From assembly GCF_001660815.1 (NCBI RefSeq), contig NZ_LYMI01000033.1, positions 1 to 45,838 of the forward strand: DNA of 45,838 nucleotides, written 5' to 3'. The DNA is from Xanthomonas nasturtii (lineage in GTDB: Bacteria > Pseudomonadota > Gammaproteobacteria > Xanthomonadales > Xanthomonadaceae). Both the position numbers and the translations under genes were made by a program. Of the stretch, positions 32,976 through 41,513 are shown in pieces (positions within the stretch are counted from its first letter, which is position 1; every line of letters begins with the position of its first letter). Under the pieces are notes generated by a model. It had not been told where the DNA came from. It ran no database searches and saw nothing but the letters and a program-made list of their open reading frames with translations.

Positions 32976-33806
32976 TCAGTGCCCGGCGTGCGGGGAAATC
33001 TCAAAGCTCAGCGACGCCCGATCCGACACAAAATCCAAACCCTTTTGTGTAGAGGGCACCATGTGATTGGTGTGGATGTACCAGGTCTTGGCGGTGGTCA
33101 CCTGGAAACTGGCTTGGCCTTGGGCATCGGTGCGCAGGAGCGTAGCGCTACCGTGCCCACCCTTGACCGGTGCGTCAGCACGATGACCGACGTACACGCG
33201 TAGGTTGGGCACTGGCGTGCCCTGCTGCAGCACCTGGAACGACAGCTGTTCGCCGACCTTCACGCTTCCAGGATTGCGGGCCAAGCGGATCTCCAGCGGA
33301 TAGCCCAGCGAGGCAGCGAAATCGTCGGTCAGTTTTGTGCCCACCTGTCCAATGGTACGAGCATGCTTGGTATAGCTATAGGTGACCCCTTTGGGAAACT
33401 TGCTCGCATCATAGGTGGCCAGGGTATCGGGCAAGTCTTCCAACTCCAGGTACTTGCCGAACTCGCTGGCCGTACGCGTGCTGGTGGAGGCCATCGTCGA
33501 GACCCCCAGCAGATAGGTGCCCTCGCCCGCCGGATGCACGGTGAGCTGGCTCTGCTTGCCGACCTCTTTCCAACTGGCCAAGTCCGGTGCAGCCTTAGCG
33601 CCGCCCTGACTCAGCGAAACGTCCTGTAGACGCGCTCGGGTGACTGCACCTGCACTTTCATCGAAGGTGCCATTGTTCACCAACGCTGTGTTCGCCTCGC
33701 CCGCTGCGGTGCCAGGCTTGGAGAAAGCGACAAACAGGTCGTGCGCACCGGCACTGCCGGCCACAGCGAACAGCAGTAGTGTGGCGGATAGTTGCGTGTT
33801 TCTCAT
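32976..33806 (-). CDS. DUF4198 periplasmic protein, metal-uptake related
   Basis: A 276-residue exported protein. Signal peptide MRNTQLSATLLLFAVAGSAG ends at GAHDLF, so the mature chain starts with a His near its N-terminus, as in DUF4198 (NikM-like) proteins. Other family features are the beta-sandwich segment (LSFQVLQQGTPVPNLRVYVG), LLRTDAQGQASFQVTTAKTW, and the C-terminal strand. DUF4198 proteins are linked to nickel, cobalt or other metal uptake. The TonB receptor encoded directly upstream on the same strand is now only a remnant, so this gene has probably lost its partner. It is followed by a strong terminator. Confidence 0.8.
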   Translation of the reverse strand: MRNTQLSATLLLFAVAGSAGAHDLFVAFSKPGTAAGEANTALVNNGTFDESAGAVTRARLQDVSLSQGGAKAAPDLASWKEVGKQSQLTVHPAGEGTYLLGVSTMASTSTRTASEFGKYLELEDLPDTLATYDASKFPKGVTYSYTKHARTIGQVGTKLTDDFAASLGYPLEIRLARNPGSVKVGEQLSFQVLQQGTPVPNLRVYVGHRADAPVKGGHGSATLLRTDAQGQASFQVTTAKTWYIHTNHMVPSTQKGLDFVSDRASLSFEISPHAGH

Positions 33807-33832
33807 GATGTGTAGCTCCTCGTGATCGTGGC

Positions 33833-34195
33833 TTACCAGTGGTAACCAAAGCGGACATTCCAGCGACGACCCAGCAAGTCGTACGTCATGGTGTCGGTGT
33901 CGGTGTTGGGGTTGTTCTTCACGAACGGCGCCTTCTTATCGAGCACTTTTTCAACGCCGGCGGAGATATCCCATTTCTTCTTGATGCCGTAGCTCAGTTG
34001 CAGGCTGTGGTACACCACGCTGGACACATGCGAGCCGATCGTGTCGGGCACGGCGATGATGTCGTCCGCGCTGCCGATGTACTGCGCCGAATAGACGCCG
34101 GTCCGACGGTTCTTGCCCATACGCAGTGAGCCCAAGCCACGCCACTGGGTGTAGCTACCCAAGCCGCTGGTGATCTTGCCGGCGTACTCAATGGT
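33833..34195 (-). pseudogene. 3' remnant of a TonB-dependent receptor gene
   Basis: About 120 residues from TTIEYAGKITSGLG to the end GRRWNVRFGYHW are the final barrel strands of a TonB receptor (VVYHSLQLSYGIKKKWDISA, then the terminal strand with C-terminal Trp). The N-terminal ~80-85 percent is missing: at about 34195 the sequence changes to a hutG fragment on the other strand. The frame continues for about 30 residues beyond the junction, but these are not receptor sequence. The stop is 26 bp upstream of the DUF4198 start, so the original pair was receptor plus DUF4198. Confidence 0.7.
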
Positions 34196-34397
34196 GGTGG
34201 CCCCGGGCGTGAGCGCCCCCAACCCACGCGGGGTGAGTCTGGAGGTCCTGGAAGCCCTGCTGGATCTGGTCATGGCCTCGGGCAAGGTACGTGTGGTCGA
34301 CGTGGCGGAACTGTGTCCGCCCCTGGATCCGGATCAAGCCACCGCACGTGTGGCCGCGCGTTTGATCCACCGAATGGTCAGTGCGCAGGCTCAGTGA
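34190..34397 (+). pseudogene. 3' remnant of hutG (formimidoylglutamase)
   Basis: On the plus strand, VVAPGVSAPNPRGVSLEVLE, followed by ASGKVRVVDVAELCPPLDPD and TARVAARLIH, is the C-terminal part of the arginase/HutG family: the APGVSAP segment, the DVAELCPxxDxD metal-site region and the final TARxAARL helix. The first ~70 percent of the gene, including the earlier metal ligands, is absent. The fragment starts at the same point (about 34195) where the TonB receptor remnant ends on the other strand. HutG breaks down formimidoylglutamate in histidine utilisation; it has no relation to copper. An ATG upstream of the fragment is fortuitous. Confidence 0.6.
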
Positions 34398-34426
34398 AGT
34401 GATATCGGCTGGCAAAAGGCAGTGAG

Positions 34427-34978
34427 CTAATGGGAACGCTCAGCCAGCAACTGCTTCATTTGCGCGATCTCCTGTGTCTGCGAGGTAATAATGTCCTGGC
34501 AGAGCTTCACCAACTCAGGATCCTTCAGACGATTCTCCTCACACATCAGGATGGCGCCAGCGTGGTGGGGAATCATCGAACGGATGAACTGCTTGTCAGT
34601 GACCGCTGCTTGAGTGCGAATGCCCCACCAGCAGAACAGCATGAACGCCACCGTCAGACCAGCCAGAATCAGATTGCGTCGGCGATCGGGGTACATGCTG
34701 GACATTAGCCACAGCTCGATCAGCAGCATGGGAGCGGCCATCAGGCCCGCCATGTAGAACTGGTTCACGTTGTTATAGACGTTAGCCCACTGATCGACCA
34801 TTGCGTACATCAATGCGTACATGGCCACGAAAGACAGGCCCATCATCAACAACAGGCGGCCGTAATGGCCTTGATGCCCTTGTTGTGCCTGGTGGGCAGG
34901 TTGGTGTGAGGCGTGCGGTTTTGCGTGCTGGGACTGCGGGTCTTGCGCGTTTTCGTGCGTACCGTGCGAAGAGGACAT
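34427..34978 (-). CDS. DUF305 membrane protein
   Basis: A 183-residue protein. The cytoplasmic N-terminus is His-rich (HASHQPAHQAQQGHQGHYGR, about residues 22-41), followed by three hydrophobic segments (LLLMMGLSFVAMYALMYAMV, FYMAGLMAAPMLLIELWL, LILAGLTVAFMLFCWWGI). The C-terminal DUF305 domain has SMIPHHAGAILMCEENRL and the tail helix QDIITSQTQEIAQMKQLL. In DUF305 proteins the PHHxGAxxM block suggests a metal site. The family commonly accompanies copper operons; its biochemical role is not proven. GGAG precedes the ATG. It is the last gene of the long minus-strand cop operon, 74 bp after the EF-hand gene. Confidence 0.8.
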   Translation of the reverse strand: MSSSHGTHENAQDPQSQHAKPHASHQPAHQAQQGHQGHYGRLLLMMGLSFVAMYALMYAMVDQWANVYNNVNQFYMAGLMAAPMLLIELWLMSSMYPDRRRNLILAGLTVAFMLFCWWGIRTQAAVTDKQFIRSMIPHHAGAILMCEENRLKDPELVKLCQDIITSQTQEIAQMKQLLAERSH

Positions 34979-35052
34979 AACAATCTCCGTGGGAATGGCA
35001 GAACGGCGGAAGAACCCGGGAACTGTTGGAACAGCTCCCGGGCTGAGAACAC

Positions 35053-35328
35053 TTACATACCCTTGCCGGCAGCGAATTCCTGCGGGCTCAGCTTGCCATC
35101 TTTGTTGCTATCGAGCATGCCAAAGTGCGGCGCCAGCTTGTGCTTGGCCAGTTCTTCCTTGGACAGCGAGCCGTCCTTGTTGGCATCGAGCTTGGTGAAA
35201 TCGGCATCGGCCGCCGCCGGCTTGTGCTGACCGTGGTCGGTGGTGGGCGTGGTGGTCTGGCCGCCGGCGAAGGCCGCGCCCGCCATCAGGAACAAGGCCA
35301 TCATCGAGAGGGAGGCATAACGCTTCAT
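35053..35328 (-). CDS. Exported EF-hand protein
   Basis: A 91-residue protein. The ATG at 35328 is preceded by AAGGAG and starts a signal peptide (MKRYASLSMMALFLMAGAAF) ending at AFAGG; the longer frame to 35445 is not supported. Two EF-hand loops follow: DANKDGSLSKEE and DSNKDGKLSPQE, both with correct Asp/Asn/Glu ligands, so Ca2+ binding in the periplasm is likely. EF-hand proteins of this kind occur at the end of cop operons in xanthomonads, but their part in copper resistance is unknown. The short Thr/His-rich linker (TTTPTTDHGQHKP) may also bind metal. Confidence 0.8.
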   Translation of the reverse strand: MKRYASLSMMALFLMAGAAFAGGQTTTPTTDHGQHKPAAADADFTKLDANKDGSLSKEELAKHKLAPHFGMLDSNKDGKLSPQEFAAGKGM

Positions 35329-35356
35329 TGCAGTACTCCTTGTGGGATATGAGCCA

Positions 35357-37678
35357 TCAGTGACAGGAATGGCCGCGCGCAGGCTCATCGGCGCGGTCAG
35401 GGTGGGGGGTGGCAACAACGGTGGAGCCGGACAAACGCAGGGCATTGGTGACCACCGAAACCGAGCTCAGGCTCATGGCCAGGGCCGCCATCATCGGACT
35501 GAGCAAAAGGCCGAAGCTGGGATACAGCAAGCCGGCGGCGATAGGCACGCCGATGGCGTTGTAGACGAAGGCGAAGCCCAGGTTCTGCTTCATATTGGCC
35601 ACCGTCAAAGACGAGATGGCACGGGCTTGCACGATGCGCCTCAAATCACCCTTGACCAGGGTGAGCTGGGCGCTGGACATGGCCACATCCGTGCCCGTCC
35701 CCATCGCGATGCCCACATCGGCTGCCGCCAGGGCCGGCGCATCGTTGATGCCATCGCCAGCCATGGCCACGCGACGACCCTGGGCTTTGAGTTGCTGGAC
35801 CAGGTCGGCCTTGTCCTGCGGCTTGACGCCACCACGCACATCCTCGATGCCCAGCGTGCGCCCCACGGCCTCGGCCGTCGCCTGTGCGTCACCGGAGGCC
35901 ATCACCACGTGCAGGCCATCGGCACGTAGCAGGTTCAAGGCAGGCAAGGTCGTGGCTTTGATGGGATCAGCCACCGCAATGGCGCCGGCCAACCGACCAT
36001 TGACCGCCAGGAACATCACGCTAGCGCCTTCTTTCCGAAGACGCTCGGCGCTGCTTTGCAAAGGTGCTACATCGGCGCCAACCGACGCCATCAGGCTTTG
36101 GTTGCCGAGCACGACATCCTGATCGGACACGCGCCCGCGGACGCCTTGGCCGGTGAGCGAATCAAAATCTTGGGCGGCCACCAGGTTCAAGCCACGTCGC
36201 TGGGCTTCAGCCACGATGGCCTCGGCCAAGGGGTGCTCACTGCCCTGCTCCAAGCTGCCGGCCAAACAAAGGATCTGATCGGCGTCGAAGCCGGCGTTGG
36301 AGAGCGTGTCGCGAAAGGCTGGACGCCCCTCGGTCAACGTACCGGTCTTGTCCACGATCAACGTGTCGATCAGACGTAGCTGCTCGATCGCCTGAGCATC
36401 GCGGAACAGGACCCCGACCTGCGCAGCGCGGCCAGTGGCGACCATGATCGACATGGGGGTAGCCAAACCCAAGGCACACGGGCAAGCAATGATCAGAACC
36501 GATACGGCATTGAGGACGGCAAAGGTCCAGGACGGTTCGGGTCCAAACAGACCCCATCCGAAGAACGTGAGCACCGCCGTGGCCAGCACGGCCAGGACAA
36601 ACCAGTACGCCACCTTGTCCGCCATACGCTGCATCGGCGCGCGGGAGCGCTGGGCTTGGGCTACCAACTGCACAATCTGCGCCAGTACCGTCCCGGATCC
36701 GACTTTGTCCGCCCGGATGACTAAGGCGCCCGTCCCGTTGAGCGTGGCGCCTATAACGTGATCACCGACAGCCTTCTCCACCGGAATGGGTTCACCGGTC
36801 AGCATCGACTCATCGACACTGGCGCGGCCTTCGATGACTTCCCCATCGACCGGCACCTTCTCGCCCGGTCGTACGCGAAGCAGATCACCCACGTGCACGT
36901 GATCCAGCGCAACGTCCTCTTCGCCCCCATCGGGTTTGACGCGGCGAGCCGTCTTGGGCGCCAATCCCAGCAGGGACTTGATGGCCGCCGAGGTTTTGGA
37001 ACGCGCCCGCAGTTCCAGCAGCTGTCCGAGCAGGGTGAGCGAGACGATGACCGCTGCCGCCTCGAAGTAGACCCCTACCCGTCCATGCTCGCGGAAAGAG
37101 TCCGGAAACAGGTCCGGTGCCACGGTGGCCACCACGCTGTAGCCAAACGCGGCGGCCACGCCGATGCCGATCAGCGTCCACATGTTGGGGCTGCGATTGC
37201 CGATGGACTGTAGGCAGCGCTCAAAGAAAGGCCACCCCGCCCAGAGCACCACCGGGGCGCTCAGCACGAGCTCAATCCAGGTGCGCGCCTGCGTGGACAA
37301 GCCGGGCAGACGGTGTCCCAGCATGGCCAAGACCAGGACGATCAACGTCAAAGGCAACGTCCACCAGAACCTTCGGGTGAAATCGCGTAACTCTGGATTG
37401 TCGTCCTCCTCCAGCGAGGGCATCTCCGGCTCCAGCGCCATGCCGCAGATCGGACAGGTGCCGGGACCTGGCTGACGAATCTGCGGATGCATCGGGCAGG
37501 TGTAGACCGTGGCGTGGGTACCGCTGGGTTGGGCCACCGCTGCTGGGGCGGTCACTTCAACTTGCTGGGGAGCATCGTCCGTATAGCGGACGGGATTGGT
37601 GATGACCCGTCCATCCGCAGCCTCGACAGGGGCTGCGCCTGCAGAATGGTGATGGTCATGGGACGACGGTGAGTTCAT
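35357..37678 (-). CDS. copF: Copper-exporting P1B-type ATPase CopF
   Basis: A 773-residue P1B ATPase that pumps Cu(I) out of the cytoplasm. Instead of the usual MxCxxC HMA domain, the N-terminus has a His-rich segment and a heavy-metal-binding domain ([20 protein letters not shown]). It has eight membrane helices, the transmembrane CPC metal site ([13 protein letters not shown]), the phosphorylation motif DKTGT, the TGEP actuator loop, and the GDGIND hinge motif. The start at 37678 is chosen because the His-rich N-terminus begins there; the frame is open to 37777 and no strong ribosome site helps. It lies 61 bp past copD and 28 bp before the EF-hand gene. CopZ is the likely donor. Confidence 0.92.
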   Translation of the reverse strand: MNSPSSHDHHHSAGAAPVEAADGRVITNPVRYTDDAPQQVEVTAPAAVAQPSGTHATVYTCPMHPQIRQPGPGTCPICGMALEPEMPSLEEDDNPELRDFTRRFWWTLPLTLIVLVLAMLGHRLPGLSTQARTWIELVLSAPVVLWAGWPFFERCLQSIGNRSPNMWTLIGIGVAAAFGYSVVATVAPDLFPDSFREHGRVGVYFEAAAVIVSLTLLGQLLELRARSKTSAAIKSLLGLAPKTARRVKPDGGEEDVALDHVHVGDLLRVRPGEKVPVDGEVIEGRASVDESMLTGEPIPVEKAVGDHVIGATLNGTGALVIRADKVGSGTVLAQIVQLVAQAQRSRAPMQRMADKVAYWFVLAVLATAVLTFFGWGLFGPEPSWTFAVLNAVSVLIIACPCALGLATPMSIMVATGRAAQVGVLFRDAQAIEQLRLIDTLIVDKTGTLTEGRPAFRDTLSNAGFDADQILCLAGSLEQGSEHPLAEAIVAEAQRRGLNLVAAQDFDSLTGQGVRGRVSDQDVVLGNQSLMASVGADVAPLQSSAERLRKEGASVMFLAVNGRLAGAIAVADPIKATTLPALNLLRADGLHVVMASGDAQATAEAVGRTLGIEDVRGGVKPQDKADLVQQLKAQGRRVAMAGDGINDAPALAAADVGIAMGTGTDVAMSSAQLTLVKGDLRRIVQARAISSLTVANMKQNLGFAFVYNAIGVPIAAGLLYPSFGLLLSPMMAALAMSLSSVSVVTNALRLSGSTVVATPHPDRADEPARGHSCH

Positions 37679-37739
37679 GCCGATGCTCGCTTTAGTGGGG
37701 ATGGACTGCCAAGGCAGTGTGCCATTGCGGGTTACACAG

Positions 37740-38669
37740 CTATTCGGGGCTGAGCGTCCCGAGCACTGAAACAACAATCAGGATCAAGATGGCCAGCGCG
37801 GCCTCAGCCGTAACACTCTGCCGCAAAGCCCGCACCTCCTGCGCGGGATCTCCGCTGGTCAGCGCTCGTTCCAAGCGCGGCACCAGCGTCCATCGGTGCA
37901 GCGCTCCCAAACCCAGCATTCCAGCGAACAGGGCCAGTTTGAAAAGCAGCAACTTCCCGTAGGTGCTCTGGAACAGGGCCGAAAACGACCACGCGGTGAG
38001 ATCCCCGTAGTGCGCGATGCCGGACACGATGAGCGCACCAACGAAGATCGTTCCCAGCGTCGAAAAACCATGCAGAAAGTCATGCGTTGATCGCAGACGC
38101 CCGCTGCCGTTCGTCTCTTTGCCGCGCAGCAGCATGGCAAGGAACATCAGGACCGCTGCGATCCAGCCGCCTGCCGCGAGAAGATGGACGATGCCTGCAG
38201 CAAGCCGGACCGCGCCTGCCAAGCCCTCGCCAGCGGCGGCGTGGCCGTTCCATGCCAGCGAAGCGAGTGCGCCGCCCGCCAGCATCGCCCCCAGCGGGAA
38301 GGCGGTCTCCACCTTCCCGCGGCGACGATGCCATCCGAGCACGAACATCAGGGCGACCAGCAGCGCGCCTCTCGCCATGGCTGCCCGGCCCGCGGACGTC
38401 TCGAGCAGATACCAGCCAAGCGATGCGCGATCAACCTCGGCAAGCGGCATTCCCATGATGCCCGCGGTCTTGAAGACGACATCGAGCCCGGTGAGCACGA
38501 GACCGGCTACGGCACCCGCCAATAGAACGCCCATGAGTGACCACCCGGCCAAGGCGTCGGCGAGTGCCGATCGACGCGACCCGTACCAACCGAAGAGTGG
38601 AACCCCGAAAAGAACCATGATGACAAGGTATTCCAAGAATCTCAGTGCATAAGCCGACAGGTCGAACAT
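37740..38669 (-). CDS. copD: Copper resistance membrane protein CopD
   Basis: A 309-residue inner-membrane protein with about eight hydrophobic helices ([49 protein letters not shown] and others). Conserved CopD features are present: the [20 protein letters not shown] helix containing the family His, and [13 protein letters not shown]. CopD works with CopC and is thought to move copper into the cytoplasm or to hand it between the periplasm and membrane; the direction is debated. The ATG at 38669 lies 10 bp after the CopC stop; the frame extends upstream into copC and is not used. Confidence 0.88.
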   Translation of the reverse strand: MFDLSAYALRFLEYLVIMVLFGVPLFGWYGSRRSALADALAGWSLMGVLLAGAVAGLVLTGLDVVFKTAGIMGMPLAEVDRASLGWYLLETSAGRAAMARGALLVALMFVLGWHRRRGKVETAFPLGAMLAGGALASLAWNGHAAAGEGLAGAVRLAAGIVHLLAAGGWIAAVLMFLAMLLRGKETNGSGRLRSTHDFLHGFSTLGTIFVGALIVSGIAHYGDLTAWSFSALFQSTYGKLLLFKLALFAGMLGLGALHRWTLVPRLERALTSGDPAQEVRALRQSVTAEAALAILILIVVSVLGTLSPE

Positions 38670-38679
38670 TCGCGACTCC

Positions 38680-39063
38680 TCAGCGCACCGTGAAGCTGAA
38701 GCTGCCCGGCATGGGGTGGTTGTCACCACCGACGGCGCGGTATTCCACGGTATAGACGCCCGGAGCCAGCGGTCCAGGCAACTTGGCACGCAGGGTCTTG
38801 CCGTTGTTGACGATCTCGGTCGTGAAATTCTCGATCGGCATGGTGGAACTGCCGTGCTTCATGAGCAACTTGAGACGCGACGCCCGCGGAATCAATGTCT
38901 CGTTGAACACGAGATCGATCTGGCCTGGCGAGGCCACCACCGCATTTGCCGCCGGTGTGGACTGCTGCAGCGCGGCGTGGGCGTGCGCGACCTGCAGCGA
39001 AAACTGCCCGGCCGCGATTGCGAGGACGAGCGCGAAGGAGCGAATGACGTTGGACGACTTCAT
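38680..39063 (-). CDS. copC: Periplasmic copper-binding protein CopC
   Basis: A 127-residue protein. The signal peptide ends at AHA, so the mature protein starts HAALQQSTPA, placing His1 to bind Cu(II) through its amino-terminal group. The Asp and His of GGDNHPMPGS (near the C-terminus) complete the CopC Cu(II) site, and the cupredoxin-like fold includes IDLVFNETLIPRASRL. The Met-rich Cu(I) loop of Pseudomonas CopC is much reduced, so this is probably a Cu(II)-only form. It is 10 bp upstream of copD, with which it acts. Confidence 0.9.
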   Translation of the reverse strand: MKSSNVIRSFALVLAIAAGQFSLQVAHAHAALQQSTPAANAVVASPGQIDLVFNETLIPRASRLKLLMKHGSSTMPIENFTTEIVNNGKTLRAKLPGPLAPGVYTVEYRAVGGDNHPMPGSFSFTVR

Positions 39064-39204
39064 ATGGATAAATCCTCATTGGAATGTGATGCAAAGCCCG
39101 TTCGGGAGGGGCCGCGCTGTGTTCGATGCGACAAGCGTTAGATGTCGGACTGTCACTGAAACCACGATTTGTCGGATTTTCTTGATACTTCCGCTTTCGC
39201 GAGA

Positions 39205-39236
39205 CGAGGATCCCACCGGCTCAGGCGGGATCCTCG
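39205..39236 (-). terminator. Hairpin between the Csp-like gene and copC
   Basis: CGAGGATCCC (39205-39214) and GGGATCCTCG (39227-39236) form a perfect 10-bp stem with a 12-nt loop, just after the stop of the four-helix copper protein gene. No T-run follows on either strand. It may reduce read-through into copC, which lies 142 bp further on, rather than fully terminate. Confidence 0.5.
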
Positions 39237-39241
39237 ACGCA

Positions 39242-39592
39242 TTACGCTGCCATGGCGCTGCAGCTTTCCGCGCAGCGGCGACAAACTTCGGCGCAGCGCG
39301 TCATCTCAGGGTCGTTCATGGCGTCGCATGCATCGGCGCACTGGCGGCAGATCTCCGCGCAGGCACCGCAAACCACGTCGTGAACGCTGGCACCGCGCAG
39401 CATCGCGTCGGCACTGGTTGCGCAGGTATCGGCACACGTCGCCAACAGGGCGATGTGCTCCGGGGCCGCGTGAACACCTCCTTTGGTCAGGCAGTAGTTG
39501 ATGGTCTCCAGGCAGATCGCATGGCATTGCGTGCAGTTGTCGATGCACTCGTTCATGGCCTGGGGCCGGTGTGCTGCGGAATGGTGAGTCAT
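39242..39592 (-). CDS. Four-helix-bundle copper storage protein (Csp/DUF326)
   Basis: A 116-residue protein without a signal peptide, starting MTHHSAAHRPQAMNECIDNC; the frame extends upstream to 39640. It contains many Cys spaced for helices that line a bundle core (CIDNCTQCHAICLETINYC, then CADTCATSADAML, CGACAEICRQCADACDAM, CAEVCRRCAESCSAM). This matches the Csp proteins that store many Cu(I) ions through Cys thiolates. Absence of a signal points to the cytosolic Csp3-like group, which would buffer Cu(I) in the cytoplasm beside CopZ and CopF. GGAG is just upstream of the ATG. Confidence 0.85.
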   Translation of the reverse strand: MTHHSAAHRPQAMNECIDNCTQCHAICLETINYCLTKGGVHAAPEHIALLATCADTCATSADAMLRGASVHDVVCGACAEICRQCADACDAMNDPEMTRCAEVCRRCAESCSAMAA

Positions 39593-39662
39593 GTAGTTCT
39601 CCTTCTTCCTCGCGGGCGAGAATCGGCGCGCCCGCAACACCGTCCCCTGTTGCTGCGACGGA

Positions 39663-40187
39663 TCAGTGCTGTGCGAACGGTTCAGTGGTTCCGTCGCGAT
39701 GGATCAGCTCGACCGTGAACGGCTGCTGGCGTCCCTCCGGGACCTCCATGCCCGGAGAACCAAGCGGCATCCCTGGGAGGACCAGGCCGCGTGCGTTCGG
39801 CTTTTCTTCGAGGAGACGCTTGATGTCCGCGGCCGGAACGTGGCCTTCGATGACGTATCCGCCGATCTCGGCCGTGTGGCAGGAGCCCTTTGCATAGGGG
39901 ACACCCAACCGCTCCTTGACCAGACCCAGGTCATCCATGTCGTGCACATCCACGGTGAATCCCGCCTTCTGCACGTGGTCGATCCAGACACCGCAGCACC
40001 CGCAGGTCGGGGTCTTGTGGACGGTCATGCGTGGCAGGGCTGCTGGAGTCGCGTCGGCTGATTGGACGACAACCTGTGCGGAGGGCGAGGTTGTGGGTTG
40101 CGCGGATGAAGCATCCTGGGTGCAAGCACCCAGACCAGCCACGGCAAGGACCACAAAAGTCAGACGGTGCAATGTGAGCGTAGTCAT
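39663..40187 (-). CDS. copG: DUF411 metal-binding lipoprotein CopG
   Basis: A 174-residue protein. The signal MTTLTLHRLTFVVLAVAGLG is followed by lipobox LGAC (Cys about residue 22). The DUF411 domain carries the key TPTCGCCGVWIDHVQKAGF motif (Cys-x-Cys-Cys, about residues 59-65), DMDDLGLVKERLGVP, SCHTAEIGGYVIEGHVP and MPLGSPGM. CopG-type proteins have a thioredoxin-like fold with a bound copper cluster and are thought to interconvert Cu(I) and Cu(II) in the periplasm. The start at 40187 is chosen for the lipoprotein signal; the frame is open to 40346. It is only 14 bp downstream of the NTF2-like gene. Confidence 0.87.
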   Translation of the reverse strand: MTTLTLHRLTFVVLAVAGLGACTQDASSAQPTTSPSAQVVVQSADATPAALPRMTVHKTPTCGCCGVWIDHVQKAGFTVDVHDMDDLGLVKERLGVPYAKGSCHTAEIGGYVIEGHVPAADIKRLLEEKPNARGLVLPGMPLGSPGMEVPEGRQQPFTVELIHRDGTTEPFAQH

Positions 40188-40201
40188 TTCAATCTCTCGA
40201 C

Positions 40202-40711
40202 TCAGCGCTTGGTCCGCGAGGACCAGTGGATGTGGACGATCCGCCAGCCGTCCGCGGTCTCCTTCAGCACCATCGTCTCGTCGCTCTGGACGGTCAGTGG
40301 CTGGCCGTCCTTCTGGGCATGCAACTCGCTTTCGGTTCCGACCCACGCGAACTCGCCAGCGGCTCGTGCGCGCTGACGGAGCAGCTGGCGATGGGCGCCC
40401 TTGAGGAACGCCGAATCGCTGACTGCGTGATGGCCCATGTATTCCTCGCGGCTGCGTTCGGCGCCCCCGGACTCGAGGATGAGAACGTCGGCAGCGAGCA
40501 GGGCTTCGACCGTGGCCAGATCGCCGCTAGACAGGGCCCTGTTGAAACGCTCCGCTACGGCGACCGCGGCCTCTGCAGTGACTGGGACGTCGACGTCCGC
40601 AGATGCCGCGGCAGCGGGGTGATGTGCGTGCGGCTGTGTCGCCTGCGCCATTGCGGGGGACACGACGGCCAGTGCCAGTGCGAGGGTGAACGAAATTGCT
40701 GTTGCGTTCAT
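40202..40711 (-). CDS. Exported NTF2-like (SnoaL/DUF4440) protein
   Basis: A 169-residue protein. Signal peptide MNATAISFTLALALAVVSPA ends at AMAQ, followed by a short His-containing linker (QPHAHHPAAAAS). The NTF2-like fold is complete: VAVAERFNRALSSGDLATVE, LLAADVLILESGGAERSREE, then strands ending DGWRIVHIHWSSR. NTF2-like domains are often dimers with a cavity for a small ligand and no fixed chemistry. It occurs in cop operons between copB/copM and copG in some xanthomonads; its function there is not known. The start at 40711 fits the signal peptide; the frame extends to 40756. Confidence 0.75.
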   Translation of the reverse strand: MNATAISFTLALALAVVSPAMAQATQPHAHHPAAAASADVDVPVTAEAAVAVAERFNRALSSGDLATVEALLAADVLILESGGAERSREEYMGHHAVSDSAFLKGAHRQLLRQRARAAGEFAWVGTESELHAQKDGQPLTVQSDETMVLKETADGWRIVHIHWSSRTKR

Positions 40712-40730
40712 TGCGTGGGCTCCAAGGAGA

Positions 40731-41501
40731 TCAATGGGTGTGCGCATGGCCGTCATCGGCCACGGGCGTGTGTGGTGCAGGGTGCGACTCCACCTTGCCG
40801 TCGGGATGGCCGTGGCTCACCAACCCGACTTCCGTGTCGCTGGGTGTCGGGCCGTGGTGATCGTCGTCCACGCCCGGCGGGTGCGCATGCGGCATGGAGT
40901 TGTTGCCCGGCTCGAATAAGGCAGGGTGATCCTCGGCCTTTTCGTCGTCATGGTGGCCTTGCGTCTCGCCGCCGCCATGCGAATGGCCCTCGCTGCTGTC
41001 GACAAGTTCCTTGTACGCAGTCGCGTCCAGCGTGGGCAACTTCTGCAGGAAGGCCGACATGTTCCATATGAACTCATCGTCCATGCTGCCGCCCCAAGCG
41101 GGCATGCCGCTGGCCTTGATGCCGTGCTTGATCACCCAGAACGCCTCAGCTGGAGCGACCGGCTGTTTGCTTAGGTTCGGTGGCGCGGGGTACAGGCCCT
41201 TGCTCATCTCGGTGGCCGCCGCGTCTGGTGAAAGATGGCAGGTCACGCACATGGCGTTGTAGTTGCCCGCACCCTGGCGGATACGCTCAGGATCATCAAG
41301 GTTCGTGGGTAGCTGAAGCTTGGCGGCGCGCACCTCAATGGAACGCTCGCGCGCCGTTTCAAGTAGCGCATACACCGGGCGACTATGCGGATCGTCGGCG
41401 GCCACGTTGTACACGCCCAGAGAGACCGTGGCGGTTGCGACCACCGCAACCAATGCCACGCCGGCACCGAGCCATACCCACATCTTTTTGTTGGATTTCA
41501 T
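40731..41501 (-). CDS. copM: Membrane-anchored cytochrome c with His-rich tail (CopM-like)
   Basis: A 256-residue protein. An N-terminal anchor (WVWLGAGVALVAVVATATVS, about residues 8-27) is followed by a single cytochrome c domain with heme motif CVTCH (about residues 86-90) and an axial-Met candidate in GMPAWGG. The last ~90 residues form a low-complexity His/Asp/Pro-rich tail (SHGGGETQGHHDDEKAEDHP, DDDHHGPTPS, GHAHTH) that is well suited to hold several copper ions. CopM-type cytochromes accompany copLAB clusters in Xanthomonas and Stenotrophomonas; electron transfer to or from copper has been suggested but not shown. It is 12 bp downstream of copB, so part of the operon. Confidence 0.8.
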   Translation of the reverse strand: MKSNKKMWVWLGAGVALVAVVATATVSLGVYNVAADDPHSRPVYALLETARERSIEVRAAKLQLPTNLDDPERIRQGAGNYNAMCVTCHLSPDAAATEMSKGLYPAPPNLSKQPVAPAEAFWVIKHGIKASGMPAWGGSMDDEFIWNMSAFLQKLPTLDATAYKELVDSSEGHSHGGGETQGHHDDEKAEDHPALFEPGNNSMPHAHPPGVDDDHHGPTPSDTEVGLVSHGHPDGKVESHPAPHTPVADDGHAHTH

Positions 41502-41513
41502 TGTCAGTTCCCC

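Noticed and set aside
39064..39204. CusR/CopR box upstream of copC
   Set aside because: A TGACAG...CTGTCA-like reading was tried, but no symmetrical half-sites at proper spacing exist. copC probably depends on operon read-through or an unrecognised promoter.
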